Of a stretch of DNA of 64,000 nucleotides, positions 55,053-63,750 are shown one piece after another. Below the pieces are notes generated by a model that saw nothing but the letters and a program-made list of their open reading frames with translations, did no database searches and was not told the origin of the DNA. Position 1 is the first letter of the stretch, and each line of letters begins with the position of its first letter. Position numbers and translations under genes: made by a program. This stretch comes from Sphaerotilus montanus (GTDB taxonomy: Bacteria > Pseudomonadota > Gammaproteobacteria > Burkholderiales > Burkholderiaceae_C), in NCBI RefSeq assembly GCF_013410775.1, contig NZ_JACCFH010000001.1, forward strand, positions 186,001-250,000, in the 5' to 3' direction.

Positions 55053-55992
55053 GCCGCGCCCGCGCCGCTTCGTACTCGCGCCGCAGCCGCGCCACCCGCT
55101 CGGCGGCGGGCACGACGGCGTCCACCGCGCCGATGCCCTGCCCGCAGCCCCAGATGTCCTTCCACGCCTTCTTCGCGTCGCCGCCGAAGTTCATCTTGGT
55201 CGGGTCGCTTTCGGGCAGGTTGTCCGGGTCGAGGCCGGCGGCGCGGATCGACGGCTTCAGGTAGTTGCCGTGGACGCCGGTGAACAGGTTGCTGTAGACC
55301 ACGTCGTCGCTGTTGCCGTCCACGATCGCCTGCTTGTACGCCTCGCTCGCCCGCGCCTCCTCGGTGGCGATGAAGGCCGAGCCGATGTAGGCGAAGTCGG
55401 CGCCCATCGCCTGCGCGGCCAGCACGGCGCCGCCGGTGGCGATCGAGCCGGAGAGCGCCACCGGGCCGTCGAACCACTGGCGGATTTCCTGGATCAGCGC
55501 GAACGGGCTCTTCACCCCGGCGTGCCCACCCGCGCCCGCCGCGACCGCGATCAGGCCATCGGCACCCTTCTCGATCGCCTTCTTCGCGAAGGTGTTGTTG
55601 ATGATGTCGTGCAGCACCACGCCGCCCCAGGCGTGGACCGCGTCGTTCACGTCGGTGCGCGCGCCGAGGCTGGTGATGATGATCGGCACCTTGTACTTGG
55701 CGCAGACCGCCATGTCGTGGTCGAGCCGGTCGTTGCTCTTGTGGACGATCTGGTTGATGGCGAACGGGGCGGCGGGGGCGTCCGGGTGCGCGGCGTTGTA
55801 GGCGGCCAGCGTCTCGGTGATCTCGGCGAGCCAGTCGTCGAGCTGGGATGCCGGGCGGGCGTTCAGCGCGGGCATCGAGCCGACCACGCCGGCCTGGCAC
55901 TGGGCGATGACGAGTTTCGGGTTGCTGATGATGAACAGCGGGGAGCCGATGATGGGCAGGGGGAGGTGGGCGAGGACGGGCGGGAGGGGCAT
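55042..55992 (-). CDS. Nitronate monooxygenase (2-nitropropane dioxygenase family)
   Basis: This is a 316-residue FMN-dependent TIM-barrel enzyme. The N-terminal LPIIGSPLFIISNPKLVIAQCQAGVVGS, the phosphate-binding GAGGHAG with the preceding AVAAG, VALSGSIATGGAVLAAQAMGADFAYIGSAFIATEEA and the late FTGVHGNYLKPS segment all match the family. It oxidises nitronates, and related enzymes act on propionate-3-nitronate. The gene stands alone, convergent with the NRPS gene, which it overlaps by 11 bases. GGAGAC precedes the ATG. Confidence 0.9.
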   Translation of the reverse strand: MPLPPVLAHLPLPIIGSPLFIISNPKLVIAQCQAGVVGSMPALNARPASQLDDWLAEITETLAAYNAAHPDAPAAPFAINQIVHKSNDRLDHDMAVCAKYKVPIIITSLGARTDVNDAVHAWGGVVLHDIINNTFAKKAIEKGADGLIAVAAGAGGHAGVKSPFALIQEIRQWFDGPVALSGSIATGGAVLAAQAMGADFAYIGSAFIATEEARASEAYKQAIVDGNSDDVVYSNLFTGVHGNYLKPSIRAAGLDPDNLPESDPTKMNFGGDAKKAWKDIWGCGQGIGAVDAVVPAAERVARLRREYEAARARLSR

Positions 55993-56122
55993 GGGGGTCT
56001 CCTGATTTTTTGGGGCGATGGGCGGGTGGGGGCAGTGTGCCGTTTTCGGGGGCGGGGGCGTGTCGCTCAGGTGCCGAGCCGGTAGACAATGGACTTTTCG
56101 ACCTCACACAAGGACGCTCCGA

Positions 56123-56557
56123 ATGGGCACGCCATACGAACGGGACGTGGTGGCATGGGCGATGGAACAGGCCGCGCTGTTGCGGGCGGGCAAGCTCTCG
56201 GCCATCGACATTGAACACATCGCCGACGAAATCGAGGACGTTGCCAAGAGTGAGAAGCGCGAACTGGCCCGTCGGTTGTCGGCGTTGCTGGCGCACCTGC
56301 TGAGGTGGCAGCACATGCCTGGGCGCCGTTGCAGCAGTTGGACGCGTTCGATCAAGGTCCAGCGCAAGTCCATCGCCTCCGTGCTGCAGGCGGCGCCAAG
56401 CCTCACGGCCTCGCTGACTGACCCGCGCTGGGTGGAAGGCACGTGGCATGACGCTGTGGCGAAGGCGATTGACGAGACGGGGCTTGACACGTTCCCCGAG
56501 GATTGCCCGTGGTCGATCGATCAGGTGCTGTCGGCGGCGTTTTTCCCTGAGGCTTGA
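56123..56557 (+). CDS. DUF29 family protein
   Basis: This 144-residue soluble protein is of the DUF29 family, recognised by YERDVVAWAMEQAALLRAGKL, the IDIEHIADEIEDVAKSEKRELARRL core, LLAHLLRWQHMPGRR and the WSIDQVLSAAFFPE ending. The family is common in cyanobacteria and proteobacteria, and its function is unknown. AAGGA precedes the ATG at 56123. An in-frame upstream ATG at 56018 lies in Gly-rich non-coding sequence. The next gene starts 3 bases after the stop. Confidence 0.85.
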   Translation: MGTPYERDVVAWAMEQAALLRAGKLSAIDIEHIADEIEDVAKSEKRELARRLSALLAHLLRWQHMPGRRCSSWTRSIKVQRKSIASVLQAAPSLTASLTDPRWVEGTWHDAVAKAIDETGLDTFPEDCPWSIDQVLSAAFFPEA

Positions 56558-56560
56558 GAC

Positions 56561-57307
56561 TTGACCACCACGACCACCCCCGCACGCACCGCCATCGTCC
56601 TCGGCGGCTCCGGCTCCGTCGGCGGCGCCTTGCTCCACGCCTTGTTCCACGACGAGGGTTTCGGGACCGTCATCACCCTGTCGCGCCGATCGCTGCCCGA
56701 GGCGGTCGCGCTGGCCCGCGCCACGGGTCGCCGGCTGGTGGAGAAACTCGTGCCCGACATGGCGCCGGCGTCCCTCGCCGCAGCGACCCTGGAGGTGGCG
56801 CGAGCGGTCGGCGGCGAGCTGGAAGGGTTCAGCGTGCTGGGCGTCGGCGCCGACACGGCGAAGCTCACGCTGGAGGCGCATCGCGCGGTCGATGTGGCGC
56901 TGAACGAGGCGTTCGCCCGGGCGCTGCGGGAGTCGGGCCAGGTCCGGCACCTCGCGTTCATGAGCGCCGCCGGGGCGGACCCGACAGCGAAGACCAGCGG
57001 CAGCGGCGCGGCCGGCATGGCGCGCTACAACCGCGTGAAAGGCGAGGCGGAAGAAGCCGTGCGCGCGAGCGGGCCGGCGATCGTGAGCGTGTTCCGGCCT
57101 GCGATGATCATCGGGTCGCGGCACACGCCGTGGCTGCTTGCAAAGGCGCTGCCCTTGTTTTCGTTCGTGACGCCGGGGAAGTATCGGTCGATACGGGTGG
57201 AGCAGATCGCGGGGGCGATGATCGCGGCGGCGAAGCGGCATCCGGCGACAAACGCGACGTATCACTACCCGGAAATGGCGGCGCTGATCGCGAGTGGGCG
57301 GCAGTAG
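56561..57307 (+). CDS. NAD(P)-binding Rossmann-fold protein (atypical SDR)
   Basis: This 248-residue protein has the loop VLGGSGSVGGALLHAL at about 13-28 followed by an SRRS motif, an AFMSAAGADP strand, YNRVKGEAEEAVR (a YxxxK-like pair) and FRPAMIIGS. The overall plan is that of NAD(P)H-binding epimerase-like proteins (HTATIP2 and oxidoreductase types), which keep cofactor binding but have unclear substrates. It begins with TTG 3 bases after the DUF29 stop; no better start lies upstream. It is the last GC-rich gene before the AT-rich island. Confidence 0.75.
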   Translation: MTTTTTPARTAIVLGGSGSVGGALLHALFHDEGFGTVITLSRRSLPEAVALARATGRRLVEKLVPDMAPASLAAATLEVARAVGGELEGFSVLGVGADTAKLTLEAHRAVDVALNEAFARALRESGQVRHLAFMSAAGADPTAKTSGSGAAGMARYNRVKGEAEEAVRASGPAIVSVFRPAMIIGSRHTPWLLAKALPLFSFVTPGKYRSIRVEQIAGAMIAAAKRHPATNATYHYPEMAALIASGRQ

Positions 57308-57524
57308 TTCTCGACGCGAGAAGCACACAAGAGAACGGACCTGTCGCAATCACAGATTCCCACGCTCATGGGTGTGTCTGTTCGCACGTGCCAGGGTTGG
57401 GAGCAAGGGTGCAAGCAGCCCAGCGGGGCGGCGAGGAGGTTGCTTGCAATCGCGAGAACCAATCCGAGCGCCGTGCTGATAGTCGTAGAGAGATGATAGG
57501 CTGGAATTTGGTGAATATTCACCT

Positions 57525-57554
57525 AAGCGACGTGGAGGAATTCACGTCGCTTTT
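57525..57554 (+). terminator. Hairpin with short T run, terminator-like
   Basis: AAGCGACGTG (57525-57534) pairs perfectly with CACGTCGCTT (57543-57552) around an 8-base loop, ending in TTTT. It could end transcription from the upstream GC-rich genes and insulate the island. The T run is short, so it is not certain. Confidence 0.55.
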
Positions 57555-57744
57555 CCGTTTATGAAAACGTATTGTACCTCCATGCTCAGTTAGCTGACGT
57601 TGTGGCTAGACTCAGTGAATGAAAAATTTTCGTTAATTTATTCTAGGAACCTACTAGGTAGCACACCTACCCGAAATATCAGTTACTTCAACGCGAAGGA
57701 AATCAACTGAAAAATTTTAAACAGCACAAGAATCACATGCAGCT

Positions 57745-57760
57745 CCTTGAAAAATCAAGG
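57745..57760. promoter_or_regulatory. Dyad CCTTGA-N4-TCAAGG in the leader of the island operon
   Basis: A perfect 6-bp inverted repeat with an AAAA centre lies 29 bases before the methyltransferase ATG and just ahead of its AAAAGG ribosome site. It could be an operator or an mRNA hairpin that limits translation. Confidence 0.4.
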
Positions 57761-57789
57761 GAATCAACTTATAAAAAGGTAAAACCAAA

Positions 57790-58656
57790 ATGACGATATT
57801 TGAACTCGTGAAGATTGCACTCGACACACTTTACAAAGAAGCAACCAAAACCCATGGCAATGACGCAGACAAGGCAATTACAGAGCAGATTAAGTATCTC
57901 TCAAAAAGTTATACTCAGCTAAGTAGCAATGATCGTGAACCAGTCAACTACAAAGATCCAGCCACCCGTTTTGCCTACGTCTACAAATACGTAGCTTCTC
58001 ACGGCGACTACGTTGTCCAAGTTTTGGAAGTACTTCGCCAGAAGTTGGAGGGCCGAATCTTTAAGACAGACAGCATTCGCGTTTCTTGTGTGGGTGGAGG
58101 TCCCGGGAGCGACATCATTGCACTTCTTAAATATCTCGATGAACGAAAAGCCACCGAGAAAGTAAAAAAAGTTACATGCTATCTCCTTGACCGTGAACAG
58201 GCTTGGGCAGACACATGGGTCGAACTTGATGACTCACTCCAGACAGACCTAGTCCTTCATGCCAATTTTCAGCCGCTAGATGTCACGAAACCTGAATCTT
58301 GGGCCCAGCAAAAGAAATTCTTGGAGGCAGACGTCTTCACGATGAGCTACTTCGTCTCCGAAGTTATGGCTCTTGACAAAGATGGAGTCGTCACAAAATT
58401 CTGGGAAAAACTCTTCAAAGAAGCGAAGCCAGGTGCGATCTTTATTTATGATGACAACGGACATGACACTTTCAACAGGTACTTCGACAAGCAATGGAAA
58501 GCGGCCAAACTAAATTGCCTTGTTGAAGCAACGAATGAAGATTTTTGGCCGAGGTATAATGAACAAAAGTCCGAACTCGGCGAATTTCTTAAGAAATTCG
58601 GTCAGCAGCCAAAGTTAAAGACTTCACTCACCTATCGCGTACTCCAAAAACCTTGA
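57790..58656 (+). CDS. Class I SAM-dependent methyltransferase, target unknown
   Basis: This 288-residue protein has SAM motif I VSCVGGGPGSDI at about 98-109, an acidic motif II D134 in CYLLDRE, and a later strand DVFTMSYFVSEVMALD that resembles motif IV, then KPGAIFIYDDNG. The first 90 residues are a helical lead domain. No DNA-methylase DPPY/NPPY motif is present, so a DNA adenine or cytosine-N4 role is not supported; RNA, protein or small molecule are possible targets. It is AT-rich, unlike its surroundings. Its stop overlaps the start of the AlkB-like gene (TTGA), so both proteins are made together. Confidence 0.75.
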   Translation: MTIFELVKIALDTLYKEATKTHGNDADKAITEQIKYLSKSYTQLSSNDREPVNYKDPATRFAYVYKYVASHGDYVVQVLEVLRQKLEGRIFKTDSIRVSCVGGGPGSDIIALLKYLDERKATEKVKKVTCYLLDREQAWADTWVELDDSLQTDLVLHANFQPLDVTKPESWAQQKKFLEADVFTMSYFVSEVMALDKDGVVTKFWEKLFKEAKPGAIFIYDDNGHDTFNRYFDKQWKAAKLNCLVEATNEDFWPRYNEQKSELGEFLKKFGQQPKLKTSLTYRVLQKP

Positions 58657-59792
58657 GCCTCGACCTCTTTCAGCCGGAACCCAGCTTAGATCGTCTTCCG
58701 CTGGAAGGGGCCGATGTTCAACTCATACCAAATTTTCTTTCTAGCGGCGAGGTTGAGTACATACTACAAGAACTGATCGAAAAAACTCATTGGCGGGCTG
58801 AAGAGTTGGTTGTTTGGGGTAAACGGTATCCTCAACCGCGGTTGGTTGCCTGGTATGGAGACTCTGGCCGAACGTACACCTACTCAGGCATTGCCATGCA
58901 GCCATTGCCGTGGACACATCGCCTTCTCGAACTGCGTTCGAGGGTCGAAGAGGCTTGCGCGGAAAGTTTCAATAGTGTTTTGTTGAACTACTACCGCAAT
59001 GAGCGGGACAGCATTGGTATGCATAGTGATGACGAACCAGAACTGGGCCCCCGACCAACCATCGCATCGTTGAGCCTTGGCGAGCAGAGAGTATTCACGT
59101 TTAAGCCGCGTCGCAACCAGACACTACGTCCTGTTCACTTGCCCTTACCGTCCGGAAGCTTACTGCTGATGAAAGGAGAAACTCAGCAGAACTGGAAACA
59201 TGGAATCGCAAAGACGACGAGACCCATGGGGCCAAGGATCAATCTCACCTTCCGGCAAATTGGCCTCACTCTAGGACAGAGTAGTAAAGATTTGCGGCCA
59301 CTTATATCAAACGTTAGCCCTCAAGCACGCTCGATGCATAACGAATCCTCCTCTGACACACTACTAAAAATATGGCGGCAAAAAGAAATACCGATTATTC
59401 TTCGTCGAGCAAATCCTCAGCCATTACTTGCGAAAATACCATTCGCACAAAACAATTTCGAATGGCTCCGCGATGACCAGAGAAATAAGCCAGAATGGAA
59501 TTCGCAATATAAGGCCTGGCAAATTCCACAAGCCTGGTTCGAGCGAACAATTCGACTTTGCTTGCGGCGCTATTCCAAGTGCTACGTGATTCAATTACAC
59601 AGGGAACAGCAGGTATGCGCCCCAGCTTGCTGGAATGCCCAAGGCGCGGACTGCGAATGCTCCTGCATGGGTGAGAATCACGGCACTGGGCATCCCGGTG
59701 GTCGATGGTACGAAATTGACGAAACACTGGCTGTGTCTTGGGGTGTCCAAAAGTACGCCTGCCGCCTCTTTCGTTCCATAAGTTCCGCCTGA
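58653..59792 (+). CDS. AlkB-like Fe(II)/2-oxoglutarate dioxygenase fused to a Cys-rich C-terminal domain
   Basis: The N-terminal 205 residues are an AlkB-type dioxygenase with iron ligands H124 and D126 (GMHSDDE) and H183 (WKHGI) and the 2-oxoglutarate/substrate pair R195 and R201 (RINLTFR). The NYYRNERDSIG lead-in is typical of ALKBH2/3-like nucleic-acid demethylases. Residues 235-379 form a second domain (EWNSQYKAWQIPQAWFERTI, then C322, C326, C334, C336, C338 and H343 in CAPACWNAQ-GADCECSCMGENHG). It looks like a zinc-binding module absent from E. coli AlkB (about 216 residues). It starts at TTG inside the methyltransferase stop. The pairing suggests methyl addition and removal, or tailored repair, on a nucleic acid. 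Confidence 0.82.
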   Translation: MSLDLFQPEPSLDRLPLEGADVQLIPNFLSSGEVEYILQELIEKTHWRAEELVVWGKRYPQPRLVAWYGDSGRTYTYSGIAMQPLPWTHRLLELRSRVEEACAESFNSVLLNYYRNERDSIGMHSDDEPELGPRPTIASLSLGEQRVFTFKPRRNQTLRPVHLPLPSGSLLLMKGETQQNWKHGIAKTTRPMGPRINLTFRQIGLTLGQSSKDLRPLISNVSPQARSMHNESSSDTLLKIWRQKEIPIILRRANPQPLLAKIPFAQNNFEWLRDDQRNKPEWNSQYKAWQIPQAWFERTIRLCLRRYSKCYVIQLHREQQVCAPACWNAQGADCECSCMGENHGTGHPGGRWYEIDETLAVSWGVQKYACRLFRSISSA

Positions 59793-59812
59793 GTAATCCG
59801 TACGCCCAAAAA

Positions 59813-59889
59813 CAAAACGGGCAGCCACTGCAAAGTGCCGCCCGCCCATATCAGCCCTGAAACAGCCACCCAATCAGGCGGGCTGCCCG
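59813..59889 (-). terminator. Long-loop terminator after the acyl-CoA dehydrogenase gene
   Basis: On the minus strand CGGGCAGCC (59889-59881) pairs with GGCTGCCCG (59826-59818), enclosing further GC pairs, and is followed by TTTTGTTTTT. It ends the leftward acyl-CoA dehydrogenase transcript and lies at the right edge of the AT-rich island. Confidence 0.6.
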
Positions 59890-59910
59890 GACCTTTCGAT
59901 CAATCCACGA

Positions 59911-61701
59911 TCAGAACGCGTCCAGCGCCATCGCACACACCGAATCCGCCCCCGCAACGATCGCATCCCGCAGCCCCGGCACCTTCACCAGAATGTGCTC
60001 CGCATAGAACTGCGCCGTGGTGACCTTGGCCTGCATGAAGGCGACGTCCTCGCCCTCGTTGATGCAGTCCTGCGCCGCCAGCAGCGCGCGGCCCATCTGC
60101 CAGCCGGCCATCAGGTTGCCGGTGAGCATCAGGTAAGGCACCGAGCCGGCATACGCGGCGTTCGGGTTGCTGCGGCCATTGGCGGCGATGAAGTCCACCG
60201 CGTCGAGGAAGGCCAGTCGCGCCGCCGTCAGGTTCTTCGCGAACGACTGGGCCGCCACGCTGTCCCGCGCCGCCAGCAGCACCTCGGTCTGCTCGATCTG
60301 CCCGGCCAGCGCCTTGGCGGTCTGCCCACCATCGCGCCCGGTCTTGCGCCCCACGAGGTCGTTGGCCTGGATGGCGGTCGTGCCTTCGTAGATGGTCAGG
60401 ATCTTGGCGTCGCGGTAATACTGCGCCGCGCCCGTTTCCTCGATGAAGCCCATGCCGCCGTGGACCTGCACGCCCAGGCTCGTCACCTCCAGGCTCATCT
60501 CGGTCGAGTAGCCCTTCACCAGCGGCACCATGAACTCGTAGAAGGTCTGGTTGACCTTGCGGGTGTCGGCGTCCGGGTGGTGGTGCGCGGCGTCATACGC
60601 GGCCCCCGCCACCAGCGCCAGCGAGCGGCAGCCCTCGGTGTAGGCGCGCATCGTCATCAGCATCCGGCGCACGTCGGCGTGGTGGATGATCGCCGCCGCA
60701 CCCGGCGTCGAGCCATCCACCGGCCGCGACTGCACGCGGTCACGCGCGTACTGCACCGCCTTCTGGTACGCCCGCTCGGCCACCGCGATGCCCTGCACGC
60801 CCACCGCGAAACGGGCGGCGTTCATCATGATGAACATGTATTCGAGGCCGCGGTTCTCCTGCCCCACCAGGTAGCCGACCGCGCCGCCGTGGTCGCCGAA
60901 CTGCAGCACCGCGGTCGGGCTGGCCTTGATGCCCATCTTGTGTTCGATCGAGACGCAGTGCGCGTCGTTGCGCTCACCCAGGCTGCCGTCCGCGTTCACC
61001 ATGAACTTCGGCACGATGAACAGGCTGATGCCCTTCACGCCCTCCGGCGCGCCGACCACGCGGGCCAGCACGAGGTGGACGATGTTCTCGGCCATGTCGT
61101 GTTCGCCATACGTGATGAAGATCTTGGTGCCAAAGATCTTGTAGGTGCCGTCCGGCTGCGGCTCGGCCTTGGTGCGCACCGCCGCCAGGTCGGAGCCGGC
61201 CTGCGGCTCGGTCAGGTTCATCGTGCCGGTCCAGCGGCCTTCGACCATCGGCGTCAGGTAGGTCGCCTTCTGCTCGTCAGTGCCGGCGGTCAGCAGCGCC
61301 TCGATCGCCCCGTCCGTCAGCAGCGGGCACAGCGCGAAGCTCAGGTTGGCGCTGTTGATCATCTCGATGCAGGCCGCGCCGATCGCCTTCGGCAGGCCTT
61401 GGCCGCCGAACTCCTCGGGGTGCTGCAGGCCCTGCCAGCCACCTTCGCCCAGTTGGCGGAAGGCGTCCTTGAAGCCGGGCGTGGTCGTGACGACGCCGTC
61501 CTTGAACCACGACGGGTTCTTGTCGCCTTCCCAGTTCAGCGGGGCGACGACGTTCTCGTTGAACTTCGCGCACTCGTCGAGCACGGCCTGGGCGGTGTCG
61601 AGGCCGTGGTCGGCGAAGGCGGGGATCTGGGTGAGCTGCTCCAGGCCGGCGAGTTCCTTGAGGCCGAACATGAAGTCCTTGACGGGGGCGCGGTAGGTCA
61701 T
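59911..61701 (-). CDS. Acyl-CoA dehydrogenase (large, DmdC/FadE-like group)
   Basis: This is a 596-residue FAD enzyme of the larger acyl-CoA dehydrogenase subgroup, which carries a C-terminal extension. Visible marks are [15 protein letters not shown] at the start, [15 protein letters not shown] (FAD/substrate contact), [10 protein letters not shown], the catalytic-Glu region [23 protein letters not shown] and [16 protein letters not shown]. It would oxidise an acyl-CoA and pass electrons to the EtfAB pair encoded just upstream. A terminator separates it from etfA, so it may also have its own promoter. The exact chain length or methylmercapto substrate cannot be read. Confidence 0.9.
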   Translation of the reverse strand: MTYRAPVKDFMFGLKELAGLEQLTQIPAFADHGLDTAQAVLDECAKFNENVVAPLNWEGDKNPSWFKDGVVTTTPGFKDAFRQLGEGGWQGLQHPEEFGGQGLPKAIGAACIEMINSANLSFALCPLLTDGAIEALLTAGTDEQKATYLTPMVEGRWTGTMNLTEPQAGSDLAAVRTKAEPQPDGTYKIFGTKIFITYGEHDMAENIVHLVLARVVGAPEGVKGISLFIVPKFMVNADGSLGERNDAHCVSIEHKMGIKASPTAVLQFGDHGGAVGYLVGQENRGLEYMFIMMNAARFAVGVQGIAVAERAYQKAVQYARDRVQSRPVDGSTPGAAAIIHHADVRRMLMTMRAYTEGCRSLALVAGAAYDAAHHHPDADTRKVNQTFYEFMVPLVKGYSTEMSLEVTSLGVQVHGGMGFIEETGAAQYYRDAKILTIYEGTTAIQANDLVGRKTGRDGGQTAKALAGQIEQTEVLLAARDSVAAQSFAKNLTAARLAFLDAVDFIAANGRSNPNAAYAGSVPYLMLTGNLMAGWQMGRALLAAQDCINEGEDVAFMQAKVTTAQFYAEHILVKVPGLRDAIVAGADSVCAMALDAF

Positions 61702-61752
61702 TTTTCGGAGTCCTTCTGGGGCTTTTGTGGTCGAAATACGGTCGAAACGTCG

Positions 61753-61785
61753 AAAAAAAGGCGCCGCATCGAGTGGGGCGCCCTT
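61753..61785 (-). terminator. Intrinsic terminator between etfA and the acyl-CoA dehydrogenase gene
   Basis: On the minus strand GGCGCC (61782-61777) pairs with GGCGCC (61765-61760) around an 11-base loop, followed by seven T (61759-61753). It lies 34-66 bases after the etfA stop. Confidence 0.75.
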
Positions 61786-61818
61786 CGGGACGGGGTTTGC
61801 GTCGGTGTCGGTGCCGGT

Positions 61819-62748
61819 TTACAGCGCCTTCACCAGCTCCGGCACGGCGGTGAAGAGGTCGGCTTCGAGACCGTAGTCGGCGACGCTGAAGATCGGGGCT
61901 TCGGGATCCTTGTTGATCGCGACGATCACCTTGGAGTCCTTCATGCCGGCCAGGTGCTGGATCGCGCCCGAGATGCCAGCCGCGATGTACAGGCTCGGCG
62001 CCACGATCTTGCCGGTCTGACCGACCTGCCAGTCGTTGGGCGCGTAGCCCGCGTCCACCGCCGCGCGGCTCGCGCCGAGCGCAGCGCCCAGCTTATCCGC
62101 CAGCGGGATCAGCACTTCATTGAACTTGTCGCTGGAGCCCAGCGCGCGACCACCGGAGACGATGATCTTGGCAGCAGTCAGCTCGGGGCGATCGCTCTTC
62201 GTGACCTCGCGGCCGACGAACTGGCTCTTGCCTGAGTCGGCCACGGTGGCAACCGATTCGACAGCGGCCGAGCCACCGGTCGTGGCCGCGGCGTCGAAGC
62301 CGGTCGTGCGCACGGTGATGACCTTGACGGCGTCCGTGCTCTGGACCGTGGCGATGGCGTTGCCGGCGTAGATCGGGCGCTCGAATGTGTCGCCGCTGAT
62401 GACCTTCGTGATGTCGGTCACCTGGGCCACATCCAGCTTGGCGGCAACGCGCGGGGCGACGTTCTTGCCGCTGGCGGTCGCCGGGAACAGCAGGTGGCTG
62501 TAGGCACCAGCCACGGCCAGCACCTGCGCCGCGAGGTTCTCGGCCAGACCGTCGGCGAGGCTCGCGCCGTCGGCGTGCAGCACCTTGGTGACGCCGGCGA
62601 TCTGGGCCGCGGCAGCAGCGGCAGCGGCGGCGTTAGCGCCCGCGACCAGCACGTGGACTTCACCGAGCTGCGCCGCAGCGGTCACGGTGTTCAGCGTGGC
62701 GCCCTTGATGGACGCGTTGTCGTGTTCAGCAATGACGAGTGCAGACAT
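61819..62748 (-). CDS. etfA: Electron transfer flavoprotein alpha subunit
   Basis: This 309-residue subunit has the N-terminal domain [21 protein letters not shown] and the FAD-binding C-terminal domain [59 protein letters not shown] (cited as separate conserved blocks: [25 protein letters not shown]). With EtfB it carries electrons from acyl-CoA dehydrogenases to the membrane quinone pool via ETF-QO. It starts 1 base after the etfB stop. Confidence 0.95.
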   Translation of the reverse strand: MSALVIAEHDNASIKGATLNTVTAAAQLGEVHVLVAGANAAAAAAAAAQIAGVTKVLHADGASLADGLAENLAAQVLAVAGAYSHLLFPATASGKNVAPRVAAKLDVAQVTDITKVISGDTFERPIYAGNAIATVQSTDAVKVITVRTTGFDAAATTGGSAAVESVATVADSGKSQFVGREVTKSDRPELTAAKIIVSGGRALGSSDKFNEVLIPLADKLGAALGASRAAVDAGYAPNDWQVGQTGKIVAPSLYIAAGISGAIQHLAGMKDSKVIVAINKDPEAPIFSVADYGLEADLFTAVPELVKAL

Positions 62749-62749
62749 C

Positions 62750-63499
62750 TCAGATCACCTTCGCTTCGTTCTTCAGCTTGGCGACCAGCGTCGCCACGTC
62801 CGCCACCTTGATGCCCGCGCCGCGCTTGGCCGGCTCGGCGACCTTCAGCGTCTTGATGCGCGACGCGACATTCACGCCCAGCGCGTCCGGCTTGATGACT
62901 TCCAGCGGCTTCTTCTTCGCCTTCATGATGTTCGGCAGCGTCACATAACGCGGCTCGTTCAGGCGCAGGTCGGTGGTGATGATCGCCGGCAGCGAGACCG
63001 ACACCGTTTCCAGGCCGCCGTCCACTTCGCGGGTCACCACGGCGCGGCCGTCCACGACTTCGACCTTCGAGGCGAACGTGGCTTGCGGCAGATCCGCCAG
63101 CGCCGCCAGCATCTGGCCGGTCTGGTTGCAGTCGTCGTCGATCGCCTGCTTGCCCAGGATCACCAAGCCCGGCTGTTCGCGGTCCACCAGCGCCTTGAGC
63201 AGCTTGGCCACCGCCAGCGGCTGCAGCTCGTCCGCGCACTCGACCAGGATGCCCCGGTCAGCGCCGATGGCCATCGCCGTGCGCAGCGTTTCCTGGCACT
63301 GCGTGACACCGCACGACACGGCGATGATCTCGGTGACCACGCCCTTTTCCTTCAGGCGCACCGCCTCTTCGACGGCGATCTCGTCGAAGGGGTTCATGCT
63401 CATCTTGACGTTGGCGATGTCCACCCCCGTGCCATCGGACTTGACGCGGACCTTGACGTTGTAGTCGACGACCCGCTTGACGGGTACGAGTGCCTTCAT
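62750..63499 (-). CDS. etfB: Electron transfer flavoprotein beta subunit
   Basis: This 249-residue AMP-binding subunit starts [19 protein letters not shown] and has [48 protein letters not shown] and the ETF-QO/partner recognition loop [20 protein letters not shown]. It is the first gene of the etfBA operon and is divergent from murI across 251 bases. GAGAAC precedes the ATG. Confidence 0.95.
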   Translation of the reverse strand: MKALVPVKRVVDYNVKVRVKSDGTGVDIANVKMSMNPFDEIAVEEAVRLKEKGVVTEIIAVSCGVTQCQETLRTAMAIGADRGILVECADELQPLAVAKLLKALVDREQPGLVILGKQAIDDDCNQTGQMLAALADLPQATFASKVEVVDGRAVVTREVDGGLETVSVSLPAIITTDLRLNEPRYVTLPNIMKAKKKPLEVIKPDALGVNVASRIKTLKVAEPAKRGAGIKVADVATLVAKLKNEAKVI

Positions 63500-63750
63500 G
63501 CGAAGTTCTCCAGTGTTTGAATGGGTCTGAAATCGGACGGCGGGAAAGCAATTCTAGGGGCCGCCCAAGCGTGAATTGCGACGGATTGTGGCAGCGTCAC
63601 CGAAAAAAGCACGATCGTTCGATTTTAGCCAATCTTGCCGCACTGCACCATCACGGCCCCTGTTTTTTGCATCAGGGAACACCCGAAGACCGGCGGTCGG
63701 GACCGCAACGGGCACTGCTAGACTGGCGCTCCACCGCTGATCCCGCCTGC

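Larger units (their letters stand above)
57308..57789. other. Non-coding gap at the left edge of the AT-rich island
   Basis: The 482 bases fall in two parts. To about 57480 the sequence is GC-rich, with no convincing gene on either strand (a minus-strand frame at 57265-57522 has no recognisable motif). After that it becomes AT-rich, with a palindrome GTGAATATTCAC at 57511-57522, a terminator-like hairpin at 57525-57554, a small dyad ACCTACTAGGT at 57649-57659, and a dyad just before the methyltransferase gene. No tRNA end, integrase or terminal repeat is seen. Confidence 0.7.
57480..59800. other. AT-rich acquired segment (probable small genomic island)
   Basis: Base composition drops abruptly from about two thirds G+C to below half, with AT-ending codons and more Lys, Asn and Ile in both encoded proteins. 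The segment carries only two genes, a methyltransferase and an AlkB-like protein. Edges are a hairpin on the left and the terminator of the native acyl-CoA dehydrogenase gene on the right. No mobility gene or flanking direct repeat was found. Confidence 0.8.

Noticed and set aside
57265-57522. An 85-residue minus-strand frame at the island edge
   Set aside because: It begins inside the AT-rich palindrome, overlaps the end of the NAD(P)-binding gene and has no recognisable motif; considered and not called as a gene or remnant.
57308-57789. Possible tRNA, integrase or attachment site marking insertion of the AT-rich island
   Set aside because: No cloverleaf, no recombinase and no direct repeat shared by the two edges could be found by eye.
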